From Schizochytrium sp. TIO01 (taxonomy: Eukaryota > Sar > Bigyra > Thraustochytrida > Thraustochytriidae), in NCBI GenBank assembly GCA_004764695.1, contig SMSO01000032.1, positions 270,501 to 334,500 of the forward strand: 64,000 nucleotides of DNA. Reading direction: 5' to 3'. A model generated the notes under the pieces. That model saw nothing but the letters and a program-made list of their open reading frames with translations. It did not search any database and was not told the origin of the DNA. Shown piece after piece: positions 9,932-19,945 of the stretch (position 1 is its first letter; every line of letters begins with the position of its first letter). Position numbers and translations under genes: made by a program.

Positions 9932-12900
9932 TTATATAGATGAGGTGATAACCTCTTGACTGAAACAGATAAAGGTTGTTCCAGCCCCACATACAACTTG
10001 CTCAGCTGCCCCTGGAAGAATGTTCCGCAGCAGCGCAGGCTCAGGAATGATGATATCATCTTGCTCGTCAAATCCCCAAATAAGCACCTCATTACGCTCT
10101 GTTACTACGGCCGTATGATAGCGTCCACAATCAACACTAACAATGCGTTTATCGAGGTTTGGAACAAGTTGAGGCACAAGACTTGAAGCACTATGATCTG
10201 TACTTCGAAGGATGAGAGGGTTTTTATCTCCACGGTCGCTCCCCTCGGAGCGTTCGAATGGCTTTCGGAGTGGTGCTCGTTGCTGATCGAACTCAACAAT
10301 GCCGACTGATCCGGCACGGCGGTGCAGACGAGGTTTCTTTCTTATACTCGAATTTTGATCGCCTTGAACTCCATCTATGTTATTGGATGCGAGTCCATGC
10401 TGCTGCCCTTGCTGCTGCCCCTGCTGTTGTTCTTGTTGTTGCCATTGCTGAGTCGATGACGATGTAGTTTGCTTGCTCCCGCTTGTCTTACTGCTTCCCC
10501 GAGAAAAGCGACCACGCATGCGGAACGATGATGAGTCACGGTCTCGTGTTCCCGGCTTAGATGATAATAGATCATGCACCATTTGCAGCAGTGATCCCTC
10601 TGAAGCATCAGGATCATGCAGTCGCGGGCTCACACTACGATTCGTCGAAGACTCCTTAGCAGTAGATGAATGGGGATTGCTAGGCGATGATCCTTCGTGG
10701 ATCGTTGTAGCTAGAACATCACGGGAAAGCACATCTTTACCACAACCAAGTTGGCCAAATGCAGCACTTCCGCATGCTAAAAGAGTTCCGTCCCGCAAGA
10801 GAAAACATGAATGCGCAAAGCCTGCAGCCACAGAGGACACCATCCGCCCATACAGATTAACTGGTTTAGGTTCGTAGGCATCCGCGACTGTGCCCAAGCC
10901 AAGACGTCCCTCGCCTCCACAACCCCACACAAATGCAGTTCCAAGCTCCGAAACAGCCATGCTATGTGACCAACCAGCAGCAAGTGACTCAATACGCTCT
11001 TTACTGAGTCTTTCCACGCGGGCTGGTAAATACTGCTTATCAATACGACTTCCTAGCCCAAGTCGTCCACATGTACCACGACCCCAAGACCAAACCTCTT
11101 GTTCTGCAGTGAGGACCAGCGAATGACGTGCACCGCATGCCACTTCAACTACAACCTGCCGTCCATCGTTATCCGAAGAGTGACTCTGATCTGGAAACTC
11201 GACCCACATTGGTGACGTACATCGCTCTTCTCGAGCACCAACACCAACTTGTCCATCTCGATTATCACCCCACGCAAATAGCTGTCCCGCATAATTAACT
11301 GCAAGCATGTGGTTTTCGCCGCACGCAACACGACAGAAACGTTGTCGAGAAAGCAGTGAGTGATGCATTCCTGTGCTCACGCGGACTCGTCCACTTCGCC
11401 CAATCCAACAGTGAACACCTGGCGAAAATTTGCTTGCAGCAAACTGTTGGATGTTTTCGAGCAAATCTGGTTCCTGCCAGGTTACCGCAGGTCGTCGACG
11501 CTCTCCTACACTACCTTGCAAAGCAAGCATAACTTCGCGCGAAGAGTTTTGAGCATCAACGACTAAATAGAGCTGTGAGAAGTCGCCATCAGCTCGATAT
11601 GCGCGACTTATTGGAGGACCCGCAGGCTGGAGGCTCTCACAAACACGTTCAGCTACAGTAGCAGCCAGATCTCGGCCATGACTTGTAATCCATAACGCAG
11701 CTACCTCCACATTAGCCAGGTTATATCCAAGTGAAGTTGTATTTACATTCATCGTATGGAATGCCCTCATAAAGTAAATTTGGGCCATCAGACCTTCCAG
11801 ATCCTCAGCCCATACCATTACATAAATAAGTTGATCTAGCAGATCGTCTGTGGTGAGCTGAAAGGCTGATACATCAACAAAATGGCGTCGGATATTGTCT
11901 TCTACAGCAGCATTGATATAAGACACCACTGTCTCAAGGCACAAAAGTTTCTCTAGAGGTGTAATCCTAGATGATAAGGTACGAAGGTGCTCAATGGCAG
12001 CATTCTGTGGACATTGATATTCTGGCCGCATGCCAAGGTCCTGCTGGTTGAGTCCTCTCGAGCGAAGCACAGCAGCCTCATTAGATAGCTTGGCGTCTTC
12101 ATTCACAAAAAGCTTGCGAAGCTGTGCCATGGATTGATCATGAAGTTGTGCCATCACATAACCCTCCAAAGCTTGCTCAACTTGAAGCATATGTCGGCGC
12201 ACCTGTGTCTGCAAGCTCTGGCGCTCGCGTTTACTCGTGATTAGTTGAACCGCACCTTTATTGCGGTGCAAAGGGGCAAACGAGCTGGATGTAAAGATTA
12301 GAGAAGTCGAGGAAGTGCGTATCCAGCCTTTCACCAGACGTTGCACATTCTCCAGGAATTGCGCATCTACTTGTTCATTATCCCAAGCTTCTAACACCGC
12401 AGCTACAACCTCATCTAACTCTTCAAAAATAATTTCATGCTCAGGGTATGACCGCAATACCCCTAGGTACTTGCCAATCTGGTGTAGGGTCATGCCAGAG
12501 AGGGTACATGGTGATGCGCAACCTCCACGCAACGGCCGGTCAATATGCATAATTTTCAAGGAAATCTTAATCTCTTCGCCTGTTGGTGCTTTCTGCGTTG
12601 TTTCAACAGACTCTGAGTAAAGAACATACACCATTCGTTCTCGCCATGCAGGTCGAACATGGGCCCAATGATCTCCAATACTACCTGCATCTTGGCTACC
12701 AACGAAGACCTGGTTCCCCTTGATGATTACTTGCCGTCCATCCACAGTAACAAAGTCTCCTCTTAATTCTTCAGCAGCTACAAGCAAATGAGATCGCACG
12801 TCCGATATGCTCGGGCGTGTTCGCAAAGAGAGCTCTTGAGGAATACATAGCAAAACAGTAGTCCCTTCCTCCAGAACTAGGTCTTCATCATCATCCAGCA

Positions 12901-13327
12901 AAGAAGCAATGTGAGCTTCATCCCGCCTTGTGCCATGTCCTACATGGCTCTGCATCCGATTTGGATGAAATGTGCCTTGTGAATCGGAAAAATTTGATTC
13001 CACTCCAGACAGTGGCTCTGTTATCTCGTTCCCTGAAGATGAACTCGGTGCTGCTGTCTTTGGTTCGGTAGTTGACAATTTTGTTGATGCTAGTCTGGGG
13101 CTATCTTTAGGTTGACTTTGCAGGGAAAGTATGTTTCCTTGGTTTTGACGATCATGAAAGCTCAAATTCCACGCCGCAGGATCATTTTCGTGAAGATCAG
13201 CTGCATTGTGTTTTTGAACCCGGCGTCTGCGATTTCTCTCACGAGCATACTCGCGCAGAAGCTCTCCTTTATACTGTTCAAAAGCCGCGAAGACAGAGTT
13301 TAGCTCTAGCCGCTCCGTTTCGATCAT
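9932..13327 (-). CDS. RCC1-repeat (beta-propeller) protein with large unknown N-terminal region
   Basis: This is a 1,131-residue intronless ORF. The first in-frame ATG is at 13327 and an in-frame TAA lies upstream at 13381-13379; a TTG nine codons earlier is not a credible eukaryotic start. Five RCC1-type repeats are visible: FAWGDNRDGQVGVG (about residue 680), VWSWGRGTCGRLGLGS (745), FVWGCGGEGRLGLGT (800), LLACGSAAFGQLGCG (850) and a last blade EVLIWGF near 1085. Between the fourth and fifth is a low-complexity Ser/Gln-rich insertion of about 210 residues (QQEQQQGQQQGQQ). Residues 1-640 start with a basic helix and contain no domain I recognise. RCC1 propellers act as guanine-exchange factors or protein-binding platforms; nothing here shows which. 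It is divergent from the coiled-coil gene at 14650 and shares a 1.3 kb spacer with it. Confidence 0.88.
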   Translation of the reverse strand: MIETERLELNSVFAAFEQYKGELLREYARERNRRRRVQKHNAADLHENDPAAWNLSFHDRQNQGNILSLQSQPKDSPRLASTKLSTTEPKTAAPSSSSGNEITEPLSGVESNFSDSQGTFHPNRMQSHVGHGTRRDEAHIASLLDDDEDLVLEEGTTVLLCIPQELSLRTRPSISDVRSHLLVAAEELRGDFVTVDGRQVIIKGNQVFVGSQDAGSIGDHWAHVRPAWRERMVYVLYSESVETTQKAPTGEEIKISLKIMHIDRPLRGGCASPCTLSGMTLHQIGKYLGVLRSYPEHEIIFEELDEVVAAVLEAWDNEQVDAQFLENVQRLVKGWIRTSSTSLIFTSSSFAPLHRNKGAVQLITSKRERQSLQTQVRRHMLQVEQALEGYVMAQLHDQSMAQLRKLFVNEDAKLSNEAAVLRSRGLNQQDLGMRPEYQCPQNAAIEHLRTLSSRITPLEKLLCLETVVSYINAAVEDNIRRHFVDVSAFQLTTDDLLDQLIYVMVWAEDLEGLMAQIYFMRAFHTMNVNTTSLGYNLANVEVAALWITSHGRDLAATVAERVCESLQPAGPPISRAYRADGDFSQLYLVVDAQNSSREVMLALQGSVGERRRPAVTWQEPDLLENIQQFAASKFSPGVHCWIGRSGRVRVSTGMHHSLLSRQRFCRVACGENHMLAVNYAGQLFAWGDNRDGQVGVGAREERCTSPMWVEFPDQSHSSDNDGRQVVVEVACGARHSLVLTAEQEVWSWGRGTCGRLGLGSRIDKQYLPARVERLSKERIESLAAGWSHSMAVSELGTAFVWGCGGEGRLGLGTVADAYEPKPVNLYGRMVSSVAAGFAHSCFLLRDGTLLACGSAAFGQLGCGKDVLSRDVLATTIHEGSSPSNPHSSTAKESSTNRSVSPRLHDPDASEGSLLQMVHDLLSSKPGTRDRDSSSFRMRGRFSRGSSKTSGSKQTTSSSTQQWQQQEQQQGQQQGQQHGLASNNIDGVQGDQNSSIRKKPRLHRRAGSVGIVEFDQQRAPLRKPFERSEGSDRGDKNPLILRSTDHSASSLVPQLVPNLDKRIVSVDCGRYHTAVVTERNEVLIWGFDEQDDIIIPEPALLRNILPGAAEQVVCGAGTTFICFSQEVITSSI

Positions 13328-14649
13328 CTTCTTCACTTCCAGCGAAGATAACAATACAACCCTATGAAGGGCCGCAAATTATAGTGCTCGCCCTCTGTAG
13401 TTCTGGATCACCAGATATGTGTTCAAAAGATCCACTTTTGTAGAACTGCTTTCCAAGTGGGCCTAAGAAGAGGCCCAAGGTCACCGAGCAGACGTCATTG
13501 AGGATTCTGTTTATTATCCATTATGTTACTAATCAGTACCTACCTTCTATCGCCTCCGTAGATACTGTTAAGTACTAATGGACAAATCTACCGAGATGGA
13601 ACGATTTCGTACTTTGGCGTTTTCGTTTGGATGATGAACTAGACATGTATTGAGGACCCTGTGCGATGGCTTTACAAAAACATATGTTTGTCTGACATTT
13701 GAGAAGCTGTACGAAGTCAGCAAAAAGTAGAAGATATATAAGAAAGAAAGGTTAGTCATGTTGGTTTCTCACACAAAGATCCGAAATATCGTGTTTACTT
13801 GACGAATACCTGATTGATGGATGTACGAATACCTCCCCTCCCCCCCTCTTTGTTAAAAGAATCAAAGACAAGAATCAACCTATGTTGAATGCAGCTACGA
13901 ATGCAACTTTATATTGATTGTTTCAAGCCATCAAATCTCGGCGAGATGGGGAATCTTAGGTTAATAAACACTTAGCTTCGTACGTGGGACTGATATAGTT
14001 TGCTATATTTCCTTAGATTGAATTTCTACATTTTTCTTATTGAGAAAAGCATTCCGAACCAGCATGAAGCAGTAGAAACAACCGAGATCCCATGTCATTG
14101 CCAGAAAACTCATACATGCTATATTTTAAATTATGTATATAGATCATTTTTCCGAATGAACCCTCTAGCTCAACTGGAGTGCAGCAAACATTCCTGGAAA
14201 AATTTCTAATGTTTTATGAGCTTATTTGCTTTGCCAATGCTTCATTCATTTCTTACAGTAAAGTAAAGGATAAAAGATAAAGGGGTTATGAGCCTGCTAC
14301 CATAAATTTATCTTCTTTTTCATATTGATCCGTTGGGTTCACCGTCGATAGACATACTTTACAGCATAAAGGAGAACAATATTGCCTAGCAAATAGAATT
14401 TAGCACCGTTCTAAGTATGCTAAGCTCCCTTTATTCCAAGGTTTCAAATGTTATCACACCCTGAGCAACTTTAGATCCATTGCATAGGCACAAAGTAATA
14501 TATGTGTATATGTAGTAGCGTTAATTTCTTGATGTGTGCGATCGTTCTATACTTTTGTAGGACACGGCAAGTCTAACTCACTTGGTGGACGGGGCAATCG
14601 TCGATGGCAGAATTGCGTTGATCAATTTGGTGTAGCTTTACTGTCCACT
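13328..14649. other. Divergent intergenic region
   Basis: This separates the starts of the RCC1 gene (minus) and the acidic coiled-coil gene (plus) and should carry both promoters. It is AT-rich with a short C-run near 13845. The plus-strand frame of the downstream gene is open upstream to a GTG at 14536, but no in-frame ATG occurs before 14650. No other gene is visible. Confidence 0.6.
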
Positions 14650-16611
14650 ATGTCAGAAAGATCAAGTGAGCAAGCCAGCGATCCACATGCGAAGGATGGG
14701 GTAAACGAGAACAATGACGAGATTGAAAATCACATTCCTGAAAATACTCCTGCGTCAGAAAACAAGTCAGAGGACGCAACAAACACCAGCGCGAGGGCGG
14801 AAGAAGAGCAAGCACAATTTGAAAGCGATAGACAGGTTCAAAGTAACGTTGATCTTAAAGAAGAGGAAAGTGACAACTCTGGGCAAGATCCGCCAGTACA
14901 GGAAACATCCAATGCTGAGACATTAAGCCGCAACGTTCACAACGACGGCGAAAGTAAAGCTAACGCAGACGCCGAAGCCTTTTTAAAGGAGTCTAACATT
15001 GATGTCAAAGAGAGAACACAAGAGGGTGACATTGCCGGTACCGACACGTCCAATAAAGAGGAAGTGAGTGCAAAGAAGGCTCCAATAGAAGAACAGCAAG
15101 AAGCTACTGGTCCGGAAGCATCCCAAGAAACTCATTCCAGAAACGATACTGAGCAAGTACAAAATGCTGTGGAGGAGAGCAAATCTGCTACAGCAGGAGA
15201 TGACTTGAACGAACCTGAAGATATTAACAGCAGCAACAACGAATCAAAATTCTCGGATCGAGATGAGGAAGAAGCAAAGTCTGATATTAGAAACGAGGAA
15301 GAATCAGTCAAACCTGTCGAATCAAAAACTGTAGATCAAGATGAAGATAAGTATGTTGATGAAGATGAATCTAAAATCGAGAGCGCCCGTAAGAGCTCGC
15401 GAGAAGCTGAAGACAATGGCACAGAGGAAGAGGCTGTAAAAGATGAAGCAGAAGAATCAAAGTATGAATCTTCTCCCAGGTCACGTTTCTCACGCGAGGA
15501 AGGTCTAAGTAGCTATCGGAGCCGAGAAGAAACCAAAGAGATCGAAGCAAGCATGGAGGAGGAATATGATGATGCAGACTTTGAAGGAGAATCTAAAGTT
15601 ATCGAAGATGAATCAAAAAGTGTAGAAATCCCAATTCTTAAGAGACCAAACGATATCGAGATACGGGACTCTTCTGAGAGCCATAAGAAATCGACTTCAC
15701 GTAAAGATAGCAATACAACAGCCAAAACGAGTATCAAGCCTTCCCCGCGCAGCACGGGGTCTTCGTCATCGGGGCCTAAAATTCCAAAAAGGACAAGTCA
15801 AAGCGGAGCTCCCAAACCAGCAAAATCATCTGTTTCATCGAGCATGAATAGTTCTAGATCTCGCGAGCCATCAACTCCCATGAGCAATGGACTACTTGCA
15901 ACTGACCGGTCTTCCGATCGGCCATATGACGAAAGGAATATGTCCGAGATCCAGCTAGAACTTCGCAAAGAGAAGAAATTAAGACGCTCACTAGAAGATG
16001 ACATCAAGCTTCTAAAGAATCGATTACAACATTTAAAGAGCGAGCACGACTCGACCCAACGGAAAATTGCGGAAACCAGAACAAGAGTTCAGCAGATTCG
16101 AGAGCAGAGAAGTGACCGCATGGAACGGTCTCAGTTTCTTCAAGATCGAAAAGAAAGCCATGCCTCGCTTGTAGTTCAGGATACTGAGAAGAACAACCGA
16201 TTGCGAGATGAAGCACGAAAAAAGCGAGAACATGCTTTTAGGCAGCAGCTTGTACAAAAGAAAACTCTCACGCAGCATTATCAAGAACAGAAACATCGCA
16301 TGCTTGCAGAGAAAAAGAAGCTCGAGGCAGAATGGCAGCGAGAGAAAGAAGAAAAACGAAAGGAACGGCTACAACAGGTACAGAGGAAACGTGAGGAGCA
16401 ACAACGCCGTGAAGCTGAGTTTCAACGGCAGCGACAAGTAGAAAAGGCCCGGCAACTTGCCCGCGAGGCGAAGCGAGTTCGTGAAAAGGAGGAAGAGGTT
16501 CGTCAATTGGAAGAATTAGAAAGAAAGCTTATTGAAGAATTACGTGCAGCACACCGAGAGCAGCAAGGCGCATATCAGAGCTTAGAGGAGTCCCTTACTT
16601 TGCCCACTTAA
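14650..16611 (+). CDS. Acidic, disordered protein with C-terminal coiled coil
   Basis: The first in-frame ATG is at 14650 (MSERSSEQ), giving 653 residues. The N-terminal two thirds are dominated by Glu, Asp, Ser, Asn and Lys with no predicted fold. A Ser/Pro/Lys-rich linker follows. The last ~210 residues form a continuous charged coiled coil (heptad-like KEKKLRRSLEDDIKLLKNRL, later long runs of Arg/Glu/Gln). Such an architecture is common in cytoskeletal or centrosomal proteins, but no family is recognised, so the role is unknown. The stop codon at 16609-16611 lies inside the end of the capping-enzyme gene on the other strand: the two coding sequences overlap by 17 bp tail to tail. Confidence 0.85.
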   Translation: MSERSSEQASDPHAKDGVNENNDEIENHIPENTPASENKSEDATNTSARAEEEQAQFESDRQVQSNVDLKEEESDNSGQDPPVQETSNAETLSRNVHNDGESKANADAEAFLKESNIDVKERTQEGDIAGTDTSNKEEVSAKKAPIEEQQEATGPEASQETHSRNDTEQVQNAVEESKSATAGDDLNEPEDINSSNNESKFSDRDEEEAKSDIRNEEESVKPVESKTVDQDEDKYVDEDESKIESARKSSREAEDNGTEEEAVKDEAEESKYESSPRSRFSREEGLSSYRSREETKEIEASMEEEYDDADFEGESKVIEDESKSVEIPILKRPNDIEIRDSSESHKKSTSRKDSNTTAKTSIKPSPRSTGSSSSGPKIPKRTSQSGAPKPAKSSVSSSMNSSRSREPSTPMSNGLLATDRSSDRPYDERNMSEIQLELRKEKKLRRSLEDDIKLLKNRLQHLKSEHDSTQRKIAETRTRVQQIREQRSDRMERSQFLQDRKESHASLVVQDTEKNNRLRDEARKKREHAFRQQLVQKKTLTQHYQEQKHRMLAEKKKLEAEWQREKEEKRKERLQQVQRKREEQQRREAEFQRQRQVEKARQLAREAKRVREKEEEVRQLEELERKLIEELRAAHREQQGAYQSLEESLTLPT

Positions 16612-19600
16612 AAACCATAACTTTATATAGTTGAATTGCTTCCCATTCTGCTTGTGACAGAGGTGGACGACCTTGTGTTTTGAGGCCTACAACAGCCATG
16701 GAGTGCAGCATAGATTCATATTCATGGCACTTTGAGGCAACGAAGGAGGAGAGATTCTGCGATACGATCATTTCTAGCCCATGTTTAGCGGCCATTGCCT
16801 TGATGCGTGTCTCTGGGACGATAAACTCTTCACAGTCTTGTACAGCGTCCCCGAGTGAGAAAGAGTACGCGCTACCAAATGCAAGGTCTGCTGCGTCCTC
16901 TGGAAGCTCCTCACGGAACTTTACCGAGCATACATCATTGCTAAAGCTTGGACGACGGGCATGTAAGATGTCGGCATCCGTGGTAGACATGAGCAACAGC
17001 GGCTCAAAGTCTTGTTCACCGTCTCCATGTTTGCGAAGAGCTTGTTCACAAATTGTAAAAAATCGTTCACAGCGTGCCTCATCACTGCACAGATAATGAA
17101 AGGCAAACTGTACACTAATCACATCAAACGAGCGACCCTTGATTGCTTCGTTCTCCAGCAATGCCAAGTCTGAAATGTCAGATTCTACAAACACGTGCGT
17201 TTGGCCTTGGGCACGGGAACGCGCTTCCACAAGAGCAACGCTGGCAATATCTACGCCAACGTAAGATTCAATTTGTGACGCACTGGCTCGCCACTTGTTT
17301 AGATCGCCACCACGCCCGCAAGCCAAATCAAGAATGCTCATAGGGCGGCTCTGTTTAGCTTGAGAACGCTCTGCGCCACGGATAGCTTCCCGAATTGCTT
17401 TAAATGACATAGGTGGATGCTTCGAAGGTTTCAACTCACCCGGAATCGCAGGCAAAGTATCCACCTTGCTCTGACCCACATCAAGAGGCGTAAGTTTGCC
17501 CATGCAGCATTCATGAATAAGCACGGCCTTCGACCAGTTATTCAGCTTGCGCAAATTCTCGATACCGGCATCAAGTTGACCCTTACCCTTGCTGTTACGC
17601 TCAGTCTGGCGCTCATTGTAGTGAGCTGCGACAGCATCAGAGCCTTCCAGCATGCCTGAAGGATGTTGGTGCACAAGATCTTTGAGGCGTAAGATCAGAC
17701 TATCTACGGATACATTTTCGGCCACAGACTCAAGAACAGTCCAGCCGGTACGAAGTGAGTTCGGCCGAACCTTATCTACACGAGCCCGCTGACCGCGCCA
17801 GCACCCAGACTGTGTATCAAATCTACACTCAACGATGCTGCTTGCCGGCCCGCGGCCACCACGACTCTTAGTATTTTTGCTGCATGCTTGTCTCAGGGTG
17901 TCGTCCATCTCTGCCTCAGCAAGCTCCACATCAGCCATGCCTGAGCGTCCATTCACGGTCACATGCTCCATGAGAAAAATGGGAACTCGGGGTTTGTTCA
18001 GGTCACGCGCAAAAACACGAAAATCTACGGTCAAGTCATGGACAGGTTTGTATTTCACAACCGTGTATTCATAATAATTCTTTCCTGCAGGGGTGAATAC
18101 AAGGCCATCGCACTGGATTGCACCAATGTGGTCATACGTATATTCCTTGGCGGCGGAGCGCAAAGTTTGGACAGAGTCCACATCAACGAATTTCTTGTCA
18201 ACGAGATAAAAGCTGCCAATCTGAGCCAGATCGCCACGAAATTCTTGCCATGCCGTCATTCGTTTACGCAAGTCTGGGACAGCACCAACATCTTCCTCCC
18301 CGATACGAACTGCATCAAAAACGAGATACCCGTTTTGCGCAACAACTTCGCCATCGAGAAGAAGCCAATCTTTATCCCCGAGATCCTCTTTTGGCAATGT
18401 TCCAACAAACTGGAAAGTCCACGAGCGATCCACGAGGAAACATTCGCGCCCAGGGCCCGGAAAGCCAATCAACATGTGTCGCACTCCATCAGACTTTTCG
18501 CACACAACCCAGCGTTTATGCTCACGCCCAATATCATTGAGCTTCGAGAGGCGGAAAGGCTCGGCGCGTGGGCCAGGAATGTCTCGGTGGTTCATATAAA
18601 ACTTCACATTACGGTCGGGGCAGTTCCGCTTCATCACCTCACTTGAGGTGAAGAGAGTAGCCACACGGTCTCGTAAATACAGCTGCTGAATCGTGTCCAA
18701 ACTTGGCAATCTCTCCATAGAGCCTCGGCGTGCTTGTCCAGCATACTGGTCGAGAGCGACGCAGAATGCGCCCTTGGGATCAAGAATGGAGTCACTGTTG
18801 TCATTCGTATCAAAATCCGGAACAAGAACACACGTGCTCATCGGGTTACGCTCAAACTTCTCAGCATGGTTATCCAAGAGGAGCGTGTTCGAGGCATCAA
18901 AGCGGTCCCCAAACTTTTCCCAAATGTTGCCCAAGTCTTTTAAAAACAAGGGTTTTTCCACGGACACTACAGAAGTACGAGGCCACTCGTTTGAGGAGTT
19001 CTCTTGGTCCCACTGGAACAGAACACGATCTGGGTACGCCTGAAAGAGCTCCATCTCCATGTTCTTGCGTTTGCCGCAGGACCATACGCCCACATGAAAT
19101 CGCTCCATGCAAAAGTGAATAAATTCATCGCAGAAGGGCCGGCGAGCAAAGCTTGCACGGGGACCACCACGCCCGCGTTCTTTGAAGTTCGGGCGGTTCA
19201 CAAGGACACCATTCAGGTCCAAGATGATAAGCGGTGCATCGGACTCTGGCTCTCGCGAAAGATTCCAGCGCAACACAGGAAGGCCATTTGGGAGAACCTT
19301 TGTCACAGTCACAGTTTTGAGCGATTGTACGGCTCCGGAACCTCTCCAGAGCTCAATGTTCTCCACAAGACCATAGGTGTTTGCTTTGATCTCCACAAGA
19401 GTACCCCCTTGGCCCACTTCCACAACCTTGACATTCGCGAACTCTTGGCCAACCTCAATGCCGGCTTGAGATTGCTGCTGAGCGAAATCTCTCTGCACAA
19501 AACTCACAAAACCAGCCTGTGAGGAAGCTGTCGATGAAGGAGATGCTCCACGACGCGAGTTGTTCCCGCGATCAAAGCGTGAGTTTCCACCACCACCACC

Positions 19601-19945
19601 ATTGTTGTTGTTGCCATTGTTGTTATTGTTGCCGCCATTGTTGCCAACTGTCTGCCAGCTTCCATTGCCGCCAAAGTTGCCACGATCGAAGCGCGAATTG
19701 CCACGATTATTGCCAAAATTGCCATTGTTGTTGTTGCTGCTGCTGCTACTGCTGCTGTTGTTATTGTTGTTGTTGTTGTTGCTGCTGCTGCTATTATTGT
19801 TGTTATTGTTGCTGTTGCTGCCGCCGCTGTTGTTGTTGTTGTTATTGTTGTGGCGTCCACGGCTGCCTCCACCGCGTCCATTTCTGCCTCCACCGCGTCC
19901 GGCGCCGCCGGCGCCGCCGTCGTTGTCGCGTCTGCGCCAGTCCAT
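16595..19945 (-). CDS. Fused mRNA-capping enzyme: FCP/SCP-like HAD domain + guanylyltransferase + cap N7-methyltransferase
   Basis: This is a 1,116-residue intronless ORF with ATG at 19945. Residues 1-150 are RG-rich then poly-Asn. A FCP1/SCP (NLI-interacting-factor-like) HAD domain follows: motif LDLNGVLV with Asp243, a VGVWSCGKRKN segment, and LLLDNHAEKF with Asp358. The second HAD Asp is replaced (D-L-N instead of DxD) and the late DD is DN, so phosphatase activity is doubtful. The nucleotidyltransferase domain has the covalent-GMP lysine motif KSDG (Lys484), a DGEVV motif, VKYKP and the OB-fold motif RVDKVRPN, as in GTP:RNA guanylyltransferases. The C-terminus is a cap (guanine-N7) methyltransferase with the SAM motif LDLACGRGGDLNKW (about 870-884) and FAFHYLCSDEA. 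The protein should transfer and methylate the cap on RNA polymerase II transcripts in the nucleus. No RNA triphosphatase domain is visible in it. Confidence 0.93.
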   Translation of the reverse strand: MDWRRRDNDGGAGGAGRGGGRNGRGGGSRGRHNNNNNNNSGGSNSNNNNNNSSSSNNNNNNNNSSSSSSSNNNNGNFGNNRGNSRFDRGNFGGNGSWQTVGNNGGNNNNNGNNNNGGGGGNSRFDRGNNSRRGASPSSTASSQAGFVSFVQRDFAQQQSQAGIEVGQEFANVKVVEVGQGGTLVEIKANTYGLVENIELWRGSGAVQSLKTVTVTKVLPNGLPVLRWNLSREPESDAPLIILDLNGVLVNRPNFKERGRGGPRASFARRPFCDEFIHFCMERFHVGVWSCGKRKNMEMELFQAYPDRVLFQWDQENSSNEWPRTSVVSVEKPLFLKDLGNIWEKFGDRFDASNTLLLDNHAEKFERNPMSTCVLVPDFDTNDNSDSILDPKGAFCVALDQYAGQARRGSMERLPSLDTIQQLYLRDRVATLFTSSEVMKRNCPDRNVKFYMNHRDIPGPRAEPFRLSKLNDIGREHKRWVVCEKSDGVRHMLIGFPGPGRECFLVDRSWTFQFVGTLPKEDLGDKDWLLLDGEVVAQNGYLVFDAVRIGEEDVGAVPDLRKRMTAWQEFRGDLAQIGSFYLVDKKFVDVDSVQTLRSAAKEYTYDHIGAIQCDGLVFTPAGKNYYEYTVVKYKPVHDLTVDFRVFARDLNKPRVPIFLMEHVTVNGRSGMADVELAEAEMDDTLRQACSKNTKSRGGRGPASSIVECRFDTQSGCWRGQRARVDKVRPNSLRTGWTVLESVAENVSVDSLILRLKDLVHQHPSGMLEGSDAVAAHYNERQTERNSKGKGQLDAGIENLRKLNNWSKAVLIHECCMGKLTPLDVGQSKVDTLPAIPGELKPSKHPPMSFKAIREAIRGAERSQAKQSRPMSILDLACGRGGDLNKWRASASQIESYVGVDIASVALVEARSRAQGQTHVFVESDISDLALLENEAIKGRSFDVISVQFAFHYLCSDEARCERFFTICEQALRKHGDGEQDFEPLLLMSTTDADILHARRPSFSNDVCSVKFREELPEDAADLAFGSAYSFSLGDAVQDCEEFIVPETRIKAMAAKHGLEMIVSQNLSSFVASKCHEYESMLHSMAVVGLKTQGRPPLSQAEWEAIQLYKVMVFKWAK
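19560..19945 (-). repeat. Poly-Asn / RG-rich low-complexity coding tract in the capping enzyme
   Basis: The 5' end of the capping-enzyme ORF encodes RGGG-type repeats followed by long Asn runs broken by Ser and Gly. Asn is encoded by a mix of AAC and AAT, so the tract is not a single pure trinucleotide repeat. The antisense strand gives artefactual Leu/Cys/His-rich open frames. Confidence 0.85.

Noticed and set aside
14536-14649. N-terminal extension of the coiled-coil protein from GTG 14536
   Set aside because: A non-ATG start is not credible in a eukaryotic nuclear gene; the first in-frame ATG is 14650. The same reasoning moved the starts at 13354, 23863, 24893, 31373 and 41484.
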